From Crocodylus rhombifer (Eukaryota; Chordata; Crocodylia; Crocodylidae): a stretch of 64,000 bases of DNA. Under the pieces are notes generated by a model. It did not search any database and had not been told where the DNA came from. It saw nothing but the letters and a program-made list of their open reading frames with translations. Location: NCBI GenBank assembly GCA_038503035.1, contig JAVSML010019067.1, forward strand, positions 5,523 through 69,522, written 5' to 3'. The translations under genes were made by a program, and so were the position numbers. Positions within the stretch are counted from its first letter, which is position 1, and each line of letters begins with the position of its first letter. Below are positions 24,775-36,710 of the stretch, piece after piece.

Positions 24775-25748
24775 TTAGGTCAAAGGACGTGGTCATCGTG
24801 GGGGACCTGAACTTCCCGGACATCTGCTGGGAGGAGCAGGCAGCCAGGTCTGACCGCTCAAGTAGGTTCCTAGCCGAGACACAGGACCTCCGTCTAACCC
24901 CGGAGGTGCACAGTCCCACCGGGGGAGACGCCTTGCTGGACCTGGTGCCGGCCACGGGCGACGACCTGGTGCGGGGGCTGCGGGTGCTCGACCACGGGCG
25001 ACAGCGATCATCGCCTGCTGGGATTCTCCATCCAGCGCAAGGCGGCAAAGGCCTGCAGCAAGGCAGCAGCCCTAGATTTCAGGAGGGCGGACTTCACCGA
25101 GCTAAGGAGACTAGTTGGGGAAGCACGGAGCTCCCGGTGGGGAGGGGAGCCAGGTGTCCAAGAAGAGTGGTCGTTCCTTAAGGAGAGGATCCTCCAAGCC
25201 CAAAGGGAGGTAATCCCAACATGGATCAAAGGGGGCAAGAGGGCACATAAGCCCCCATGGCTCACCAAAAGCATCCAGGAACGTCTCCTAGCTAAAAGGG
25301 AGGCGCACACCCGATGGCAGGGAGGGGCCACCCCCAGGGAGGACTACACTGCGGCTGCTCGGGGCTGCAGGGGGGCAGTCAGGAAGGCCAAGGCGGAGAT
25401 GGGACTGGGACTAGCTTCCCAGATCAAGGACAACAAGAAGTCCTTTTTTAAAGACACAGGGGCAAAAAGAAGGTACCGGGTAACGTGGGGCCCCTGCAAG
25501 ACACGCTAGGAAATCTGGTCGTCACACCAGATGACAAAGCTAACCTATTTAACAATTTCTTTGACTCCATTTTCCTGAGCAGGGACCAGGTCAGTGCCCC
25601 CACTGGACCCTCCTCAGGCCCCAGGGGAGGCGCACCCAGGCCAAGGGTCAGGGAGGATCTAGTCAGGGAACGTCTGGAGGGACCGGACTATTCAAATCAG
25701 CTGGTCCGGACGATCTCGGGTCCCTTCTGACCCTACCTACCAACTATG
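24775..25748 (+). mobile_element. CR1 LINE fragment: ORF2 endonuclease to reverse transcriptase start, plus 3' end
   Basis: Translation from about 24783 gives DVVIVGDLNFPDICWEE, the endonuclease motif of CR1 ORF2. A frame change near 24996 leads to GDSDHRLLGFSIQ and the linker (for example PPWLTKSIQERLL, VRKAKAEMG). A second shift near 25480 leads to LVVTPDDKANLFNNFFDSIF. The rest of the reverse transcriptase is deleted. From about 25690 the sequence jumps to the CR1 3' UTR (cggacgatctcgggtccctt, then a tatgaaatc tail). The element is 5'-truncated, internally deleted and frameshifted, so dead. It is GC-rich and better preserved than the adjacent - strand copy. Confidence 0.9.
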
Positions 25749-26065
25749 AAATCTCCAGGGATGGTGACTGCACCACCGCTGCTGGGAGTGTCCTCCAGAT
25801 TCTAGTCACCCTTACGGAAACAAAGTTTTTCCTTACGTCTAGCCTAAATTTGTCCTCAGCCGACTTGTGCCCACTGGATCTTGTCCTCCCAAGGGGTACC
25901 TTTCTGAAGAGTTGCTCCCCTTGATCTTGGTGTTCACCCCTGACATACTTGTAGGTGGCTATCAAGTCACCTCTCAGTCTTTTCTTACCTAGACTGAACA
26001 AACCCAGTTCCCAGAGTCTCTCCTCATATCCAGCCCCTGAGTATGCAGGTGGACTCTCTCGAGCT
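25745..26065 (-). mobile_element. CR1 LINE 3' coding fragment (- strand)
   Basis: The - strand encodes the CR1 ORF2 C-terminus: FSLGKKRLRGDLIATYKY, then a GRTRSSGHK block and VVQSPSLEI. It abuts the 3' end of the + strand CR1 at 25744-25748, so the two elements are tail to tail. Its own 3' UTR is missing at that junction. Confidence 0.88.
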
Positions 26066-26159
26066 TATATGTGGCCCATATTCTGCCTTCAGACAAATGC
26101 TGGGGTTGTTCTATATTAAGGTCCTATGTCCTGGGTCCTATGAAGGGGCTGGGGGTATT

Positions 26160-26255
26160 CTCTGAGCACATTAGCCCAGCAAGTTGATGGCACAGCCAGA
26201 CACCGAACCGGGAGTCCTGGCTCAGTGACCGCTCTGCCTTGCTCCCCTCTCCATG
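26160..26255 (-). repeat. MIR-like SINE fragment
   Basis: gatggcacagccagacaccg, then aaccgggagtcctggctcag. Confidence 0.45.
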
Positions 26256-27844
26256 CACTGAAACCTCCATCTCTGCCATGGGTTTGTTTTCTTCTTTATT
26301 CTCATCGATCCATGTGTTTATCCTGCAAAGGGTGAGCTGTTCCAACCCTGGGGTATCCTGAGCCCTCCACGGAGGGGCTGGTGACCCACCAGTGTAATCC
26401 CCCATCTCAGCACATGTCGTGAGCTGTGCTGGGCACCCCACACGCTTCCTGCTGCATTCCTCAGTCTCGATGCTAACGGTAGTCGCAAGGCGCTGGGATG
26501 AGGAACAGCAAAATCCCCCACCAAAGCATGAGGCCGAGAGACTGCTCCCAGGATGGAAGTACAGTGCGATGTATAGTCCTTCCTCTCTGAAAGCTGGGCT
26601 CCTGACACGGACAGGCAGGCAGGCGACAACCCCAGAGACAAGACTCATGCTCACCCCTCTGCTGTATTTATCCTCCTGCCCCTTCTAGGTAAGAAATTCT
26701 GGAGGCTCCAAGCCCTCTGTCCACCACTCCTGTGCCCAGACTGCCAGGGGCACTGGGCAGATGCATAGGGAGAGGTCAGGGGCAAGGCAAAGCAACAGGG
26801 CAGTACTTGGACGTAGCGGGGATGGGGGAGCCGGAGGCTGCAAGGACTCGGTCTGGTGGGAGACAGAGGTTTTCCTGCCAGCTGCTATTCACAGCATCAC
26901 TGAGACGTTCCCCAAAAGACAACACCCCCTTTGCACTTTGGGTTTATCCAGGAGCAGGGGGCCTGGGAGCAAAGCCGACCCTCTCCTCGCAGAGCTGCCA
27001 AAGACAGACTCTGGGTACAGGCTTTCTGCCCTGCAGGCTGGGCCGCACGGCCTGTCAAATGCACATCAGCTAAGGGGACCCTTCTCCCCACTGCCACCCC
27101 AGCCTCGGAGCTGCAGTGTGCTCACCCATGCCTTGGGATCCCCACCTGCAACACTAACAGCTCTTCTAAGGGAGGGAGAGGGAATCCAGGGTGATGAAGT
27201 TGAGCTAAAGGATGGGCTGGAGACCACCAAGGAACGAGCTGCCCCTGCCCACCGTGCAAGCAGCGGGCAGCCCAGCACCGGGGTGGGAAGGGTGCTGTGT
27301 GCCTGCCTTGTGGTTCCCTGCCAGAACCATAGGTGGGAGCAGGACTGGATTAGCAGGGCGATTTGCAAATAGGGACAGAGGCACCTTGCTGCTGCCGCAG
27401 GCCAGGGCGTGGGGCTGGGCAGGAAAGGTGCTGTGCACCTGCAGACTCCCCTGCCAGGATGCACGTGAGCCAAAGGCCTCCCCACCTCTGCTGCACCGTG
27501 CATTAACTCTGCACGTGCTGGCAGGTCTTTCTGACGGAGGGAGAAAAGTCTAGAGCTTCCCCCTGGGCCTCTTGTCTTCTTGTGGCTGAACACAGGCTAA
27601 CGTTGAACACGCTTGGCTAGGGCTGCCTCTGCCTGTAATTGTTCTGCAATGTGTAATCACGGGCAGGGACCCCACCCACACACGATTACTCTCCCTATCG
27701 TATGGGAGGGCTTCTTGCTATTTGCTGTTCTTCAGAAATGGACAATAAAGCCTTGGCCCTAATCAGCCTTTACCAGGTGTCTCCAGGGAGTTCCTCATCT
27801 CCCGCAAGGGCTGGGAGCACCCTTGTGCGTCACAGCTCGTCAAA

Positions 27845-27950
27845 GGGCCGGAAACTGAGGTGCAGGGAGGCAAAGTGACCTGCCAAGCAAGCTGGGGGCA
27901 GAGCTGGGAATGATACCCAGAAGACCCCATCACCTCCGTCCTGTTCCCAT
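27845..27950 (-). repeat. MIR-like SINE fragment
   Basis: gaaactgaggtgcagggagg, then caaagtgacctgccaagcaa and ggcagagctgggaatgatac. Confidence 0.55.
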
Positions 27951-28082
27951 GCTCTGGTCTCAGCGGAGGCAGGATGTGTGCAAGTTCCCAGGGGGGTGCA
28001 CACATGCAGATGCACACTTCCAAGGAGCTGGTAAAATCAGGCCTGAGTCCGTGGTTCAAGGCCCCTCAGTCCTGCCGCGCAG

Positions 28083-28186
28083 CATCCCTCTGTGCTCGCG
28101 GGTTTGCACGAAGGGCAGCTCCACCCTTGNNNNNNNNNNAAGGCTAAGTTGTTCACCTGTGGTTATACAGGACATCAGTGGCAAAG
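28083..28186 (+). repeat. Direct-repeat copy 1, interrupted by a 10-N gap
   Basis: Bases 28083-28129 and 28140-28186 are identical (47 of 47 each) to 28816-28862 and 28903-28949. The 10 Ns replace the 40 bases present in the downstream copy. Sequence outside the matched block differs. This looks like a contig-join or gap-fill artefact, though a true local duplication is not excluded. Confidence 0.85.
28130..28139. other. Assembly gap (10 N)
   Basis: Ten Ns. The downstream duplicate suggests the true missing length is 40 bases. Confidence 0.99.
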
Positions 28187-28815
28187 CCAGGGTGCCAGCG
28201 CAGTGCCAGCAGTGTGCTGTCCTGTCACAGCAACTCTAGCTGTCTCCTGAGTGCCTTTGCTCTGTGCACCTGCCCAGCCCTTCCTGAGAAGCTAGATGAG
28301 CCCATGCAAGATAGAGGCCTCCGTTTGATGAAGCTAGGGCTCCCCGTGCCAGGGGGAGGGAATGTGCTTTACGGCAGAGCCTACCTGGAAAGAGAAGTAC
28401 AGGGGTGCCAAGGGGCCATGTTGCCCTGTAGCCATGCCCATGGCTCAGCCAGCACCAGCAGCCCTCTTCATACTGGGAAGGAGTGAGGCCAGGGCCTGCT
28501 GGGTGGCGGGAGAGACGTTCCAGCCACCTCAGCCTCCTATGATGGCCTCTGCATTGCTAAGCGGGGTGGGAGAAGGCGGACCGCAAGTCTCCTGAGTGAT
28601 GTCCACTGAGGGAGGCTGGAAACATTGCCAGAGGAAAAGGCACTCTGGGCAGGGAAGCTGCCCTGGGCTCTGCAGCCCCTGCTGCCTCACGTGGCCAGGT
28701 GCCGTAGGTATTTCCACCTGCTTGCTATTTACCTCCCTGGCTGGAATCCACCCTGCAAACTTCCTCCCTGGGCAGTGCAGATAAGGGAAGGTACGCAGGG
28801 TGCTGAGAGCCGGGC

Positions 28816-28949
28816 CATCCCTCTGTGCTCGCGGGTTTGCACGAAGGGCAGCTCCACCCTTGAGTTCAACCTTGCAGCTCCAGGGACAGCCAATTTGGGG
28901 CAAAGGCTAAGTTGTTCACCTGTGGTTATACAGGACATCAGTGGCAAAG
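28816..28949 (+). repeat. Direct-repeat copy 2 (complete)
   Basis: This is the intact version of the block at 28083-28186. Its second half merges into a MIR-like SINE in - orientation, so the block is partly old dispersed repeat. Confidence 0.85.
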
Positions 28950-29708
28950 TCAGGAATGGAGCTCCCCCTGCCTGATTCCTGGGCCCTGCAATAGCCACTA
29001 ATCCCTACTCTGCTCCCAAGGCTGGAACCAGAACCGAGGGGTCCAACAGGCCTGGGCTAACTACTAGTTCCCGCTCCGCACGCAGGGGCCTGGCCCCTAC
29101 TCCAGCCCCTATGCCGTACGGCCTTGCAATTCATTTCTTAAGCCCTTTGCAGCTGAATGAGTTGAAAGAGACATAGTTCTTTGGAGTGATGACTATAACC
29201 AGCACTTCCTGCTACTCCATCCATTGCAAAGGACATTCAGCCTAATTGTGTCCTTGCCCTGGCTAAGAGATGCGCACAAGAGAACAAGTGTGCCAATGTG
29301 AGTCAATCCAGGGCAGCCCAAGGATCGTGCCATTGCGTGACCGGCTCCAAGGAGCTGCAGCAGCTGGAGAGAGAGGCTGATACAATCCACATATCGCGGG
29401 ACCCTCCCTGCAACAGACTGGTGCTCTAAACAGCCCATCCACCTCCCCCCACCCAGAAATCCCAGCGGGGTCCACAGGTCACTGGGAGGCAGCAGGTCAC
29501 AGTTAAACAGCTTTCAGCCATAAAGCCCTTAACCGCATTCTGGTTAGTTATTTTGGCTTCTGCACTGGGGGCTCCTGCTACTTCCTCCCCCAAGGAAAAG
29601 AAGATGGGATAGGATTTCTGTCCCTGAGCCCCTTGGCAGGATGGTTATACAGCACGGGTTGTAGGAACAGTGTGCTGATAACCCTGCCTACTGTACTGTC
29701 CCAGCATA

Positions 29709-29903
29709 GAAAATACAGCGTGCCATACTACCATCTGTGTCTGGAAAATACCACCGTGCCCAGGTTCTGTCTTTCTCTGCCTGCGAACTACAGCATGTAA
29801 CTCGCTGTACCCCTTCGTATCTGCAAGGCACAGCGCGCTGCACGTTCTACCACTCCCCACCTGCAAAGTACAGCGTGCAGCACGCTGTAGGCCCCCCGCC
29901 CGC
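29709..29903 (+). repeat. 40-bp minisatellite, about five units
   Basis: Units 29744-29783, 29784-29823, 29824-29863 and 29864-29903 are each exactly 40 bp. A 35-bp unit precedes them (29709-29743). The shared core is tacagcgtgc near position 6; the units at 29709, 29744, 29784 and 29824 end in ctg, whereas the last ends in cgc. The last complete unit contains a perfect 10-bp-arm palindrome (29869-29889, tacagcgtgc/a/gcacgctgta). Confidence 0.8.
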
Positions 29904-30694
29904 ATGGGCAGAGTATGCCGCTCTGTGCAGATCCCTGCCTCCACTGGTACTGCTTGTCACATGCACTTTCATCTGCTGCCCTTCGACTCACCCGGGAACA
30001 GAGAAGTCCCATGCTGCTTCCCCCGGTGCAGGTGGGGCGCTTGGTTGATGATGCTCTGGAGGTGCTTGCAGACTGGGACAGGGATGGGGGAGGTGGCTGC
30101 CCCTTCCTGCCTGGGTCACAGCCCCACCTTGATCACAAGCAGAGACGAGCCAGGAAAGTCTTGGCTGGACAATGCTAAGCTAGGTAGAAGACAGCAGAGG
30201 CCTTGCAAATGTCCCAGCATGGCCTCCTTCCACCTGCAAAGCAAGGGCAACGACCAGACACCCAGCCCTGCTGCAGCTCCCAAGCTATGAACCAATGCAC
30301 ACACCAGCTATGAACCAAGGATGGGTCCAAACCTAGTCCAGCCTCAGTCCAGCCCCCACCTCAGATGCCTGGACACTCAGCATCTCTTCCCAGAGCCCTC
30401 TGGGTGGGCGAGGCCTCGGTGTGGATGAGCAGCACTGGAGGCTCGGCTGTGATGCCATCATTGGAAGGGCAGGTGGCAAGATCCTGAGTGCTCATGTCCC
30501 AGGACCCCTGAAGCTGCAAGCGGGTGGGGACACAGCAGGCTTTCCCTGGCAGTTCCCAGTTACCTATTGAGAGAGATGGGCGCAGGGACACTGGCATTTA
30601 TACTACAGCACCATCCAAGCAGGGCACCCCGAGGGCTAAGCGCATGCACAGTGAGAAAGTCCTGCCCCAGAGAATTTCTCCTCTAAACAGACAA

Positions 30695-30835
30695 GGCAAA
30701 GGAGGAGAAGAAGGGGAGAGACTGAGGCACAGAGCAGTGCAGCGTGATGCCCAGTGTCAGACAGCAGTTCAGTGGCAGAGCTGGCTGCAATACCCAGATT
30801 ACCTGAGTCCCAGCCCAGTGCCTCATCCCCTGCGC
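30695..30835 (-). repeat. MIR-like SINE
   Basis: gactgaggcacagagcagtg, then tcagtggcagagctggctgc and cctgagtcccagcccagtgc. Confidence 0.65.
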
Positions 30836-31339
30836 GCTGCAGGTTGCTATCACAAACACGGACACTTTATGCAGCCCGGGGGACGAGTGGGGGCTCTTGG
30901 CGAGTTGTGGGCTGCAAACTGTGAGTGCCGCTGACCCAGATTCTCCCCTCACCTCTCAGTCCAGGTGCCTCAGTGCAAGTGGAGCAGGGGACACTGCAGC
31001 TAAACAGGAAAGGCTCGGCAAAGGGGTGTGAGGGCACTGCCATACCCGCTCGGAGCTGCGCTAAGCCCAGGCTGCCCGCATGGGCGCGATCATTTTGTAC
31101 AACCCGGTCTTGTGTCCCAGTGAGGCACCGGTCAAGGCTGCATCAGCCTGAAGCTCAAATCCACTCCACTACACCAAACCCTGCTCCCTGCATATACCTG
31201 ACTCACACTGGGCAAGCCCAAAGCCTGCTGAAAGCAGTTGAGAAATGGCCAGTGAGGTGAAAATGGTGGTTAGATGGCACAGGACAAAAAAGGCCTCCTG
31301 GGTTCTCTCTCTTGACCTGAACAAGGACACCTTCTGCCT

Positions 31340-31475
31340 ACGCCTGCCTCGGTTTTCCCATCTGTAAAAATGGGCTTAATAATGCTGCCCAAGTGTCTCT
31401 CAGGGGCTCAGTTAATGCATGTAAAGCTTCCCTGAACCTCCCTGATATAATGGAAGCTGCTAGAGAACAGTATTA
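31340..31475 (+). repeat. MIR-like SINE 3' half
   Basis: ctcggttttcccatctgtaa, aaatgggcttaataatgctg, then gcatgtaaagcttcc. Confidence 0.6.
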
Positions 31476-32739
31476 CAAGGGATCAGCAACTATTCAATAA
31501 TTTATTTTAAAGGTAGATCAAAGCTTTGGCAGCTCATGGAGAAGCAAGGTCTGCTCAGGTCAGGCTCGGGGCTCCACAGAACCACCCATCTCCCGGCTCT
31601 GTCCCCATGCTAAGCACTCAGCCACAGACTTCTTGGAGGTGACTCATGGGCATACAGGGAGCAGCTCTGTTGAGAAAGAGGGTGGCATGTCCTCACCTTG
31701 GCCAGTTGAGACAGAGATCATCCCAAGGTGGATGCAGGGAATATTCAGGCTTCGGGTCCCAGGTGCAGACGCAGGCCGTGAACTGTAACATCACGGACTT
31801 GCCCAGAGACCCCCAGAGTGGCTGGGTGTAGGGCGCTGGCACCAGGTATCAGCTGCCTTTACATCCTGGGCTCCCAGGCATTCTCCTTCCCTTAGGCCTT
31901 GGGGAGCTGATCTGCTCCTTTTGCCAGCAGCTCAGCTCTGAGATGGAGGAACGCAGCTGTTTCCCCCTCCAAGGGCTTGGCCAGTAGATCTAAGAAGCAG
32001 CTGAATCCTGTCCCCCAAGGCAGATTGTTCTGTCCCATGCTGAGATCAGGCCTTATTTTGCTTGGGATGCAAGTTTTAACACCGTGTAAGGTGGGGCAGG
32101 GAGTAGAGGAGAGGAGAGCACACAGCCCTGGACCCCCTGCAGGCCTCTCTCTGCAGCTGTCACCGGTACCCAGAGCCTCAGGAGAACAAAGTCAAAGGAG
32201 ATCCCCCTACCCCACACCATCCCACTACACCCCTGCTTCTTGCAAGGCAGAGCTACACAGAGCCCCTTAGTGCTGGGGGAGGGCTGCCGGATGCAGCCCC
32301 TGCATACTGGAGATGCACTGTTGTGGAGGGGGGGCAGGCTGGAGATCACAGCAGCACAAAGCTGCCTGCCCTGCACATTCCTTTCCCCAGCCATAAAAGG
32401 TGGCTTTCCAGCTGGCATGCACCGACTTGCTCAGCCGCTCAGGGAGGAAGCCGGTGAGAGGTGTTTTACCCTGCCATTATCCATGACTCACGCAGGACTC
32501 TACCTTCTACTTCCAGGGTGGGCAGCTTCAAAAGGGAGCTGGTGTGGAGGATGCATAGCACTGCCCCTCATCTGAGAGAAGGAGTTGAAAGTGGGACACA
32601 ATCTGAAGCCCCCCAAAAGGGACCTGGGCCACCACCGTGTTACAGGAATGATCAGCCTCCAGCCCTGCACTCACACCATCATACAGGTCCCTGAGGCAGC
32701 AGCTGCGAGTGTGGCGGGTGAGCCCCATGGGAAGGCCGC

Positions 32740-32845
32740 TCTCATGGCGAGGTGCTGAGATTCAGGGCCCTGAGATTCAATTCCCAGCTGTGCCACTGAC
32801 TCCCTTGGCAGTCTGTGTCAAGTCACTTAGCAGAAGATGTTCAGG
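32740..32845 (+). repeat. MIR-like SINE
   Basis: gagattcaattcccagctgt, then gccactgactcccttggcag and gtcaagtcact. Confidence 0.6.
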
Positions 32846-34054
32846 ACTGGTGTCCCTAGCGGCTGGAGGAAGTGGGTCCTTTGAAAATCAGGGCCCTATC
32901 TGGTCTGTCAGTGGAGAACAGAGGTCATGATAATCCCCTCCCTCACCAGGGCCTGGAGAGGCTGCACCTCTTAGCATGTGTGACCTGCTCAGAAACTCCA
33001 GTGATCCCGTCTGCACACTCTGAAGCAGGCTCGGCCTCTTGCTCTGTCCAGTTCGCTGTGTCTTGGCTACCTCAAGGCCTCCCGATGTGTGGGTAATACT
33101 TATTGCAAGGCAGGTCATATTCAGACTGACACAGCGCACTGGCTTGTTTGGGGCACGTGGAACGTGACTGGTCTGGATCACTGAATAACGCCCTGCCTTT
33201 ATGCTCCGTCAGCTGGGAACCGATCTCCCTCAAGCTCAGAAGAAAGTTGCCTGCCTTTGCCAAGCCCATCCAAACAATATCAGCTCAGCCATCCACCTCG
33301 ACCCTAGCCTCCCTAGGGGAGGAGGGATATAGGGATCTCTTGGCCTCTTCATGTCTAGCTTCTCCACAAGTTCAGCCAAGGTCCTCCAAAGACCCTGGCA
33401 TCAATCTGCAACCAGAGAGCTCAGCACCTGAGCTGCTCCTGGCATGCTGTCTTCCTCAGCTGGGCCGAGCACTTGTTACACGCACACAGGTTGCTCATGG
33501 CCCCACATGCGTTCGCAGGTGCAATCCAGGCGTATTTGTTTTAAAGGGCACCCTGGCTACTTTCAGATGGATGGCTGCATGCCAAACTCTTGAGGGTGGC
33601 AGAGCAAGGGGGCGTGGGACACCCCCCAGCCTCTCCCCACCCTACCACCCTCAAGAGTTTTGCATTCGCTGCATGGAAAAGCTGGGCACCGATGCATCGT
33701 TTTCTTGCTGAAGTCATTCGAGTCTCGGGATTTGGGAAGCAAATCCGTGCCCAGAGCAAATCCTCTGCAGCCAGATGATGCAAAGCCCTGAGAGGCAAGT
33801 TTCGGGATGCAGATCCCAACATGTCCTGTAGTATGACCAAGCTCTCCTAATAATCGTCTCATGTTAAGGAGCGTCTGTAGGTGCTTAATTACTGTGCACC
33901 TGTAGCGATCTGTTCGGGCTTCAGTTCTGCCAGAGACGAGAGCTTCGGCGTGATGTGCAATGTGTCTCTAGCAGCTCCCTTTCAGAGAGGACAAGGCATC
34001 TCGTAACCAAAGCATGGGGCTAGGCATGAGGCAGAGCTGGCTGTGGGTGAGCGG

Positions 34055-34240
34055 GAGGGAGGGCTAGCGGTTAGATTGCTGTTCTGGGAGGTGGGAGATC
34101 CAAATTCAAGGCCCTTTTCTACCACAGACTGCTCGTCTGCCCTTAGGCAAGTCACTTAGTTTTTATGTTTATGGGTGAAACGAGGCCATGGCACCTCCCT
34201 TTTTTTTATAAGCATTAACTTATTAGAGACTACAAGCATC
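34055..34240 (+). repeat. MIR-like SINE
   Basis: gggctagcggttagattgct (A box), gggagatccaaattcaaggc, cttaggcaagtcacttag and a diverged 3' end with tataagcatt. Confidence 0.6.
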
Positions 34241-35064
34241 GCTGAATGGCGCCAGTGCTTATGCCAAGGCTCATCCCAGCCTGTGAATCTGGACCTCCAG
34301 CCACAGATTCAAAGCACCCCCCGGCTCCCCGGCTCCTGTCAGCCAGGGCCAGAATAACCTCCCCTGCCTTGCCGCCCCCAAGAGATCCCATCCCCTCTCA
34401 GCGTTTCCATCTCCACGGGGCCCCCGACCAGGCTCCCCTCCATGGCGCACGTGTGCTGGAGGGACCAAGTGCTTTCCCTGGGGAAGAACTCCTCTCTGGG
34501 TCAGGGCTGGGCGCACCGAGAACCGCACGCAGCGGCCTTGATAAGGGGCAGAGCCACCGGGGAGATAAGGGGAGATGAACAGCAGAGTGGAAGCTCAGTG
34601 GAGGGGGAGTGCTGTCGGCTGCACAGCCTTTGCTTCAAAGTTTATCGGGGAAAGTAATAACGGGCGATCGATACCAGCGGGAAGGCGGCTGTCGCCTCTA
34701 ACAACCAGATCGTGCAGGGCCCGCTCAGGCACTGCTCCAGCTGGCAGCAGGAGGGATTCAGCTGGGCACCTGGCTGGAGCCAGCTCACAGAACAGAACGG
34801 CACGGCTCTCTGCCTCCATCCTTCTTTCTTCATCCCCTCCACGCCCCTTGCTCCACTGCTGTCAGATTAGCATCACACCTGCTCTTGGCAAGCAGGGATT
34901 TCCCAGATTCCCCAAGGGCTCTGCGGCTGAGGACTGGATTTCCCAGCGATCTCAGCTCTCGTTTAAGCTCCCAAAGGGTTCAAAATATCCCAGCCCCCAA
35001 CACGATATGATGCTCACGATATTCTTGCCTGCGATGTTTCCTCGGGAGAGCTCCGAGTGTTTAC

Positions 35065-35185
35065 AAGGGAGGTCAGCATCATTAGCCCCCATTTAGAGAT
35101 GGGAAGACTGAGGCACAGAGACAGGGAGCGATCACCACGATCCCCTAACAGGCCAGACGCCAAGCTGAGAACAGGCCCCAGATCT
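35065..35185 (-). repeat. MIR-like SINE core
   Basis: tagcccccatttagagatgg, gaagactgaggcacagagac, then aagctgagaacaggccccag. Confidence 0.6.
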
Positions 35186-35259
35186 CACTAGACAAAGCGC
35201 TAGGTACGGATATGTAGTTCCACAGCAGAAATTCATGCCCTGCTGCCAAAAGGAGCTTT

Positions 35260-35370
35260 GCATTTGACCCAGAGCTGGAAAAGCAAGTCACTCAGGCAAG
35301 CTGGGGCTGGAGCGCAGGGGTGCCATGCTCCAGGCCTGGGATCAGACCACTAGGCCATTCTTACGGTGTC
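35260..35370 (-). repeat. MIR-like SINE head
   Basis: aagcaagtcactcaggcaag, then gatcagaccactaggccatt, the reverse of the tRNA-like head. Confidence 0.5.
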
Positions 35371-36655
35371 TTCATGCAGTAGCTCACCCCCACCCTGTCC
35401 CTGGGTAACCCGACCTGCAAATTGCTTCACGGTCCCCGGGAGGAGCTTACAGGATGTTCTCGGCACAGGACACGGTTTGTGTGCAGTGCAGGCGTGTTGG
35501 ATGTGCTGTGCTTCCAGCGTATTAACCAGCATGTGAAGTACTCCCCGATTGCTGCCACCTGTTCATGCATTGCAGTACTGCCCTCAAGTCCCCGGTTGTG
35601 AGTAGGGCTTGCTCCCGCCAAGCACTGTGTGCACGAGGAAGTAGTCTCCCATGGCCCGCTACTTCCCAGGTGTGCACTGCACCATCTCCCTGCTGCCCCA
35701 TTTTCTCAGGGTGGGTATGGCCAGGAGGCAATACAGCAGGGATACCTCTCACCACTTCAAAGGCTGGCACCAATTTCTCTTGAGCTGCCTCTATAAGGAG
35801 CAGCGCTGGAGACATCCTCCCCCTGTGAAGGAGCGCTGTGAAAGCCTACTCCCGGGGAGAGCCAGAAAGCCATTGCCTCCACAGGGGTAAAGGAAGTAGC
35901 TGCATTGACTTCAGTGAAAGTACAACAACTTGCAGAGCTGGCCCAGGGTGGCAGAGAGCACCGGGAGGGAGTGAAGTCCATCCCGGCTCTACACATCAAG
36001 GATTGGAGGTCATTCCCGGATGCCAGGTCAGCTGGAAGTGAGGGCACAAGGCTTGCACCCTTTCGAGGCCCAGATTCAGAGCAGCAGGTATAATGCTGCC
36101 AGCCTTGCTTCAGGCTTGGGGCAGAAAACTCTCCCCCAATCCCCTCTGCTTGCATCACAGGAGAGCAAACCACCCACGGACCACATGCCGGCACTTGGGT
36201 CAAGGCAACGAGAGAGGATCCCCCAGCCAGCCCCGCCTGCCAACCCAACAGCCCCACGTGCTGCAGGGTGTTGTGAAAGCAGCTGGTTATCGGCCCTACA
36301 GCGCAAGAGCACAAAGCAAGCGGCTTCCAGGAAAGGAAGGAAGTGTTGGGTCACCCAGTCCGCTACCACCCTTTTCCAGCAAACAAGCCAGGCATGCTGA
36401 TAACAAGGCCGATGCTATGTGCTGCAGAGGAATGTGTGTCAACAGGGAAACTATGTGACCCAGCAACGTGCTCTGAGCCATCGCGTTTACTAACACTTCC
36501 TCTCCCGTAAAGGGCTGGCAGGACCCACCGGGCAGAAGCGAGAGTAAACACAGCACAGTCCAGAGAGATTTGATCCGCCCTGCTGGACCCAGGGGCACCC
36601 GAAAACAAAAGGGTGCCTAGATCCCACGCAGCCCCAGGGACCCTTCCACTCACAC

Positions 36656-36710
36656 TGGGCCTGATTCCCTCCCACTTGCCCTGGTGTAAATCAGGGGTAA
36701 CTCTGCTAAA
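36656..36710. repeat. Palindromic-family half copy
   Basis: tgggcctgattccctcccac, then ctggtgtaaatcaggggtaa. This is one arm of the same repeat family. Confidence 0.45.

Noticed and set aside
24789..25730. Possible host gene with endonuclease-like protein
   Set aside because: Sequence is CR1 ORF2 with frameshifts and a CR1 3' tail.
27744..27749. AATAAA polyadenylation signal marking a gene end
   Set aside because: No coding exon upstream and no GT-rich element I trust. The hexamer is frequent by chance.
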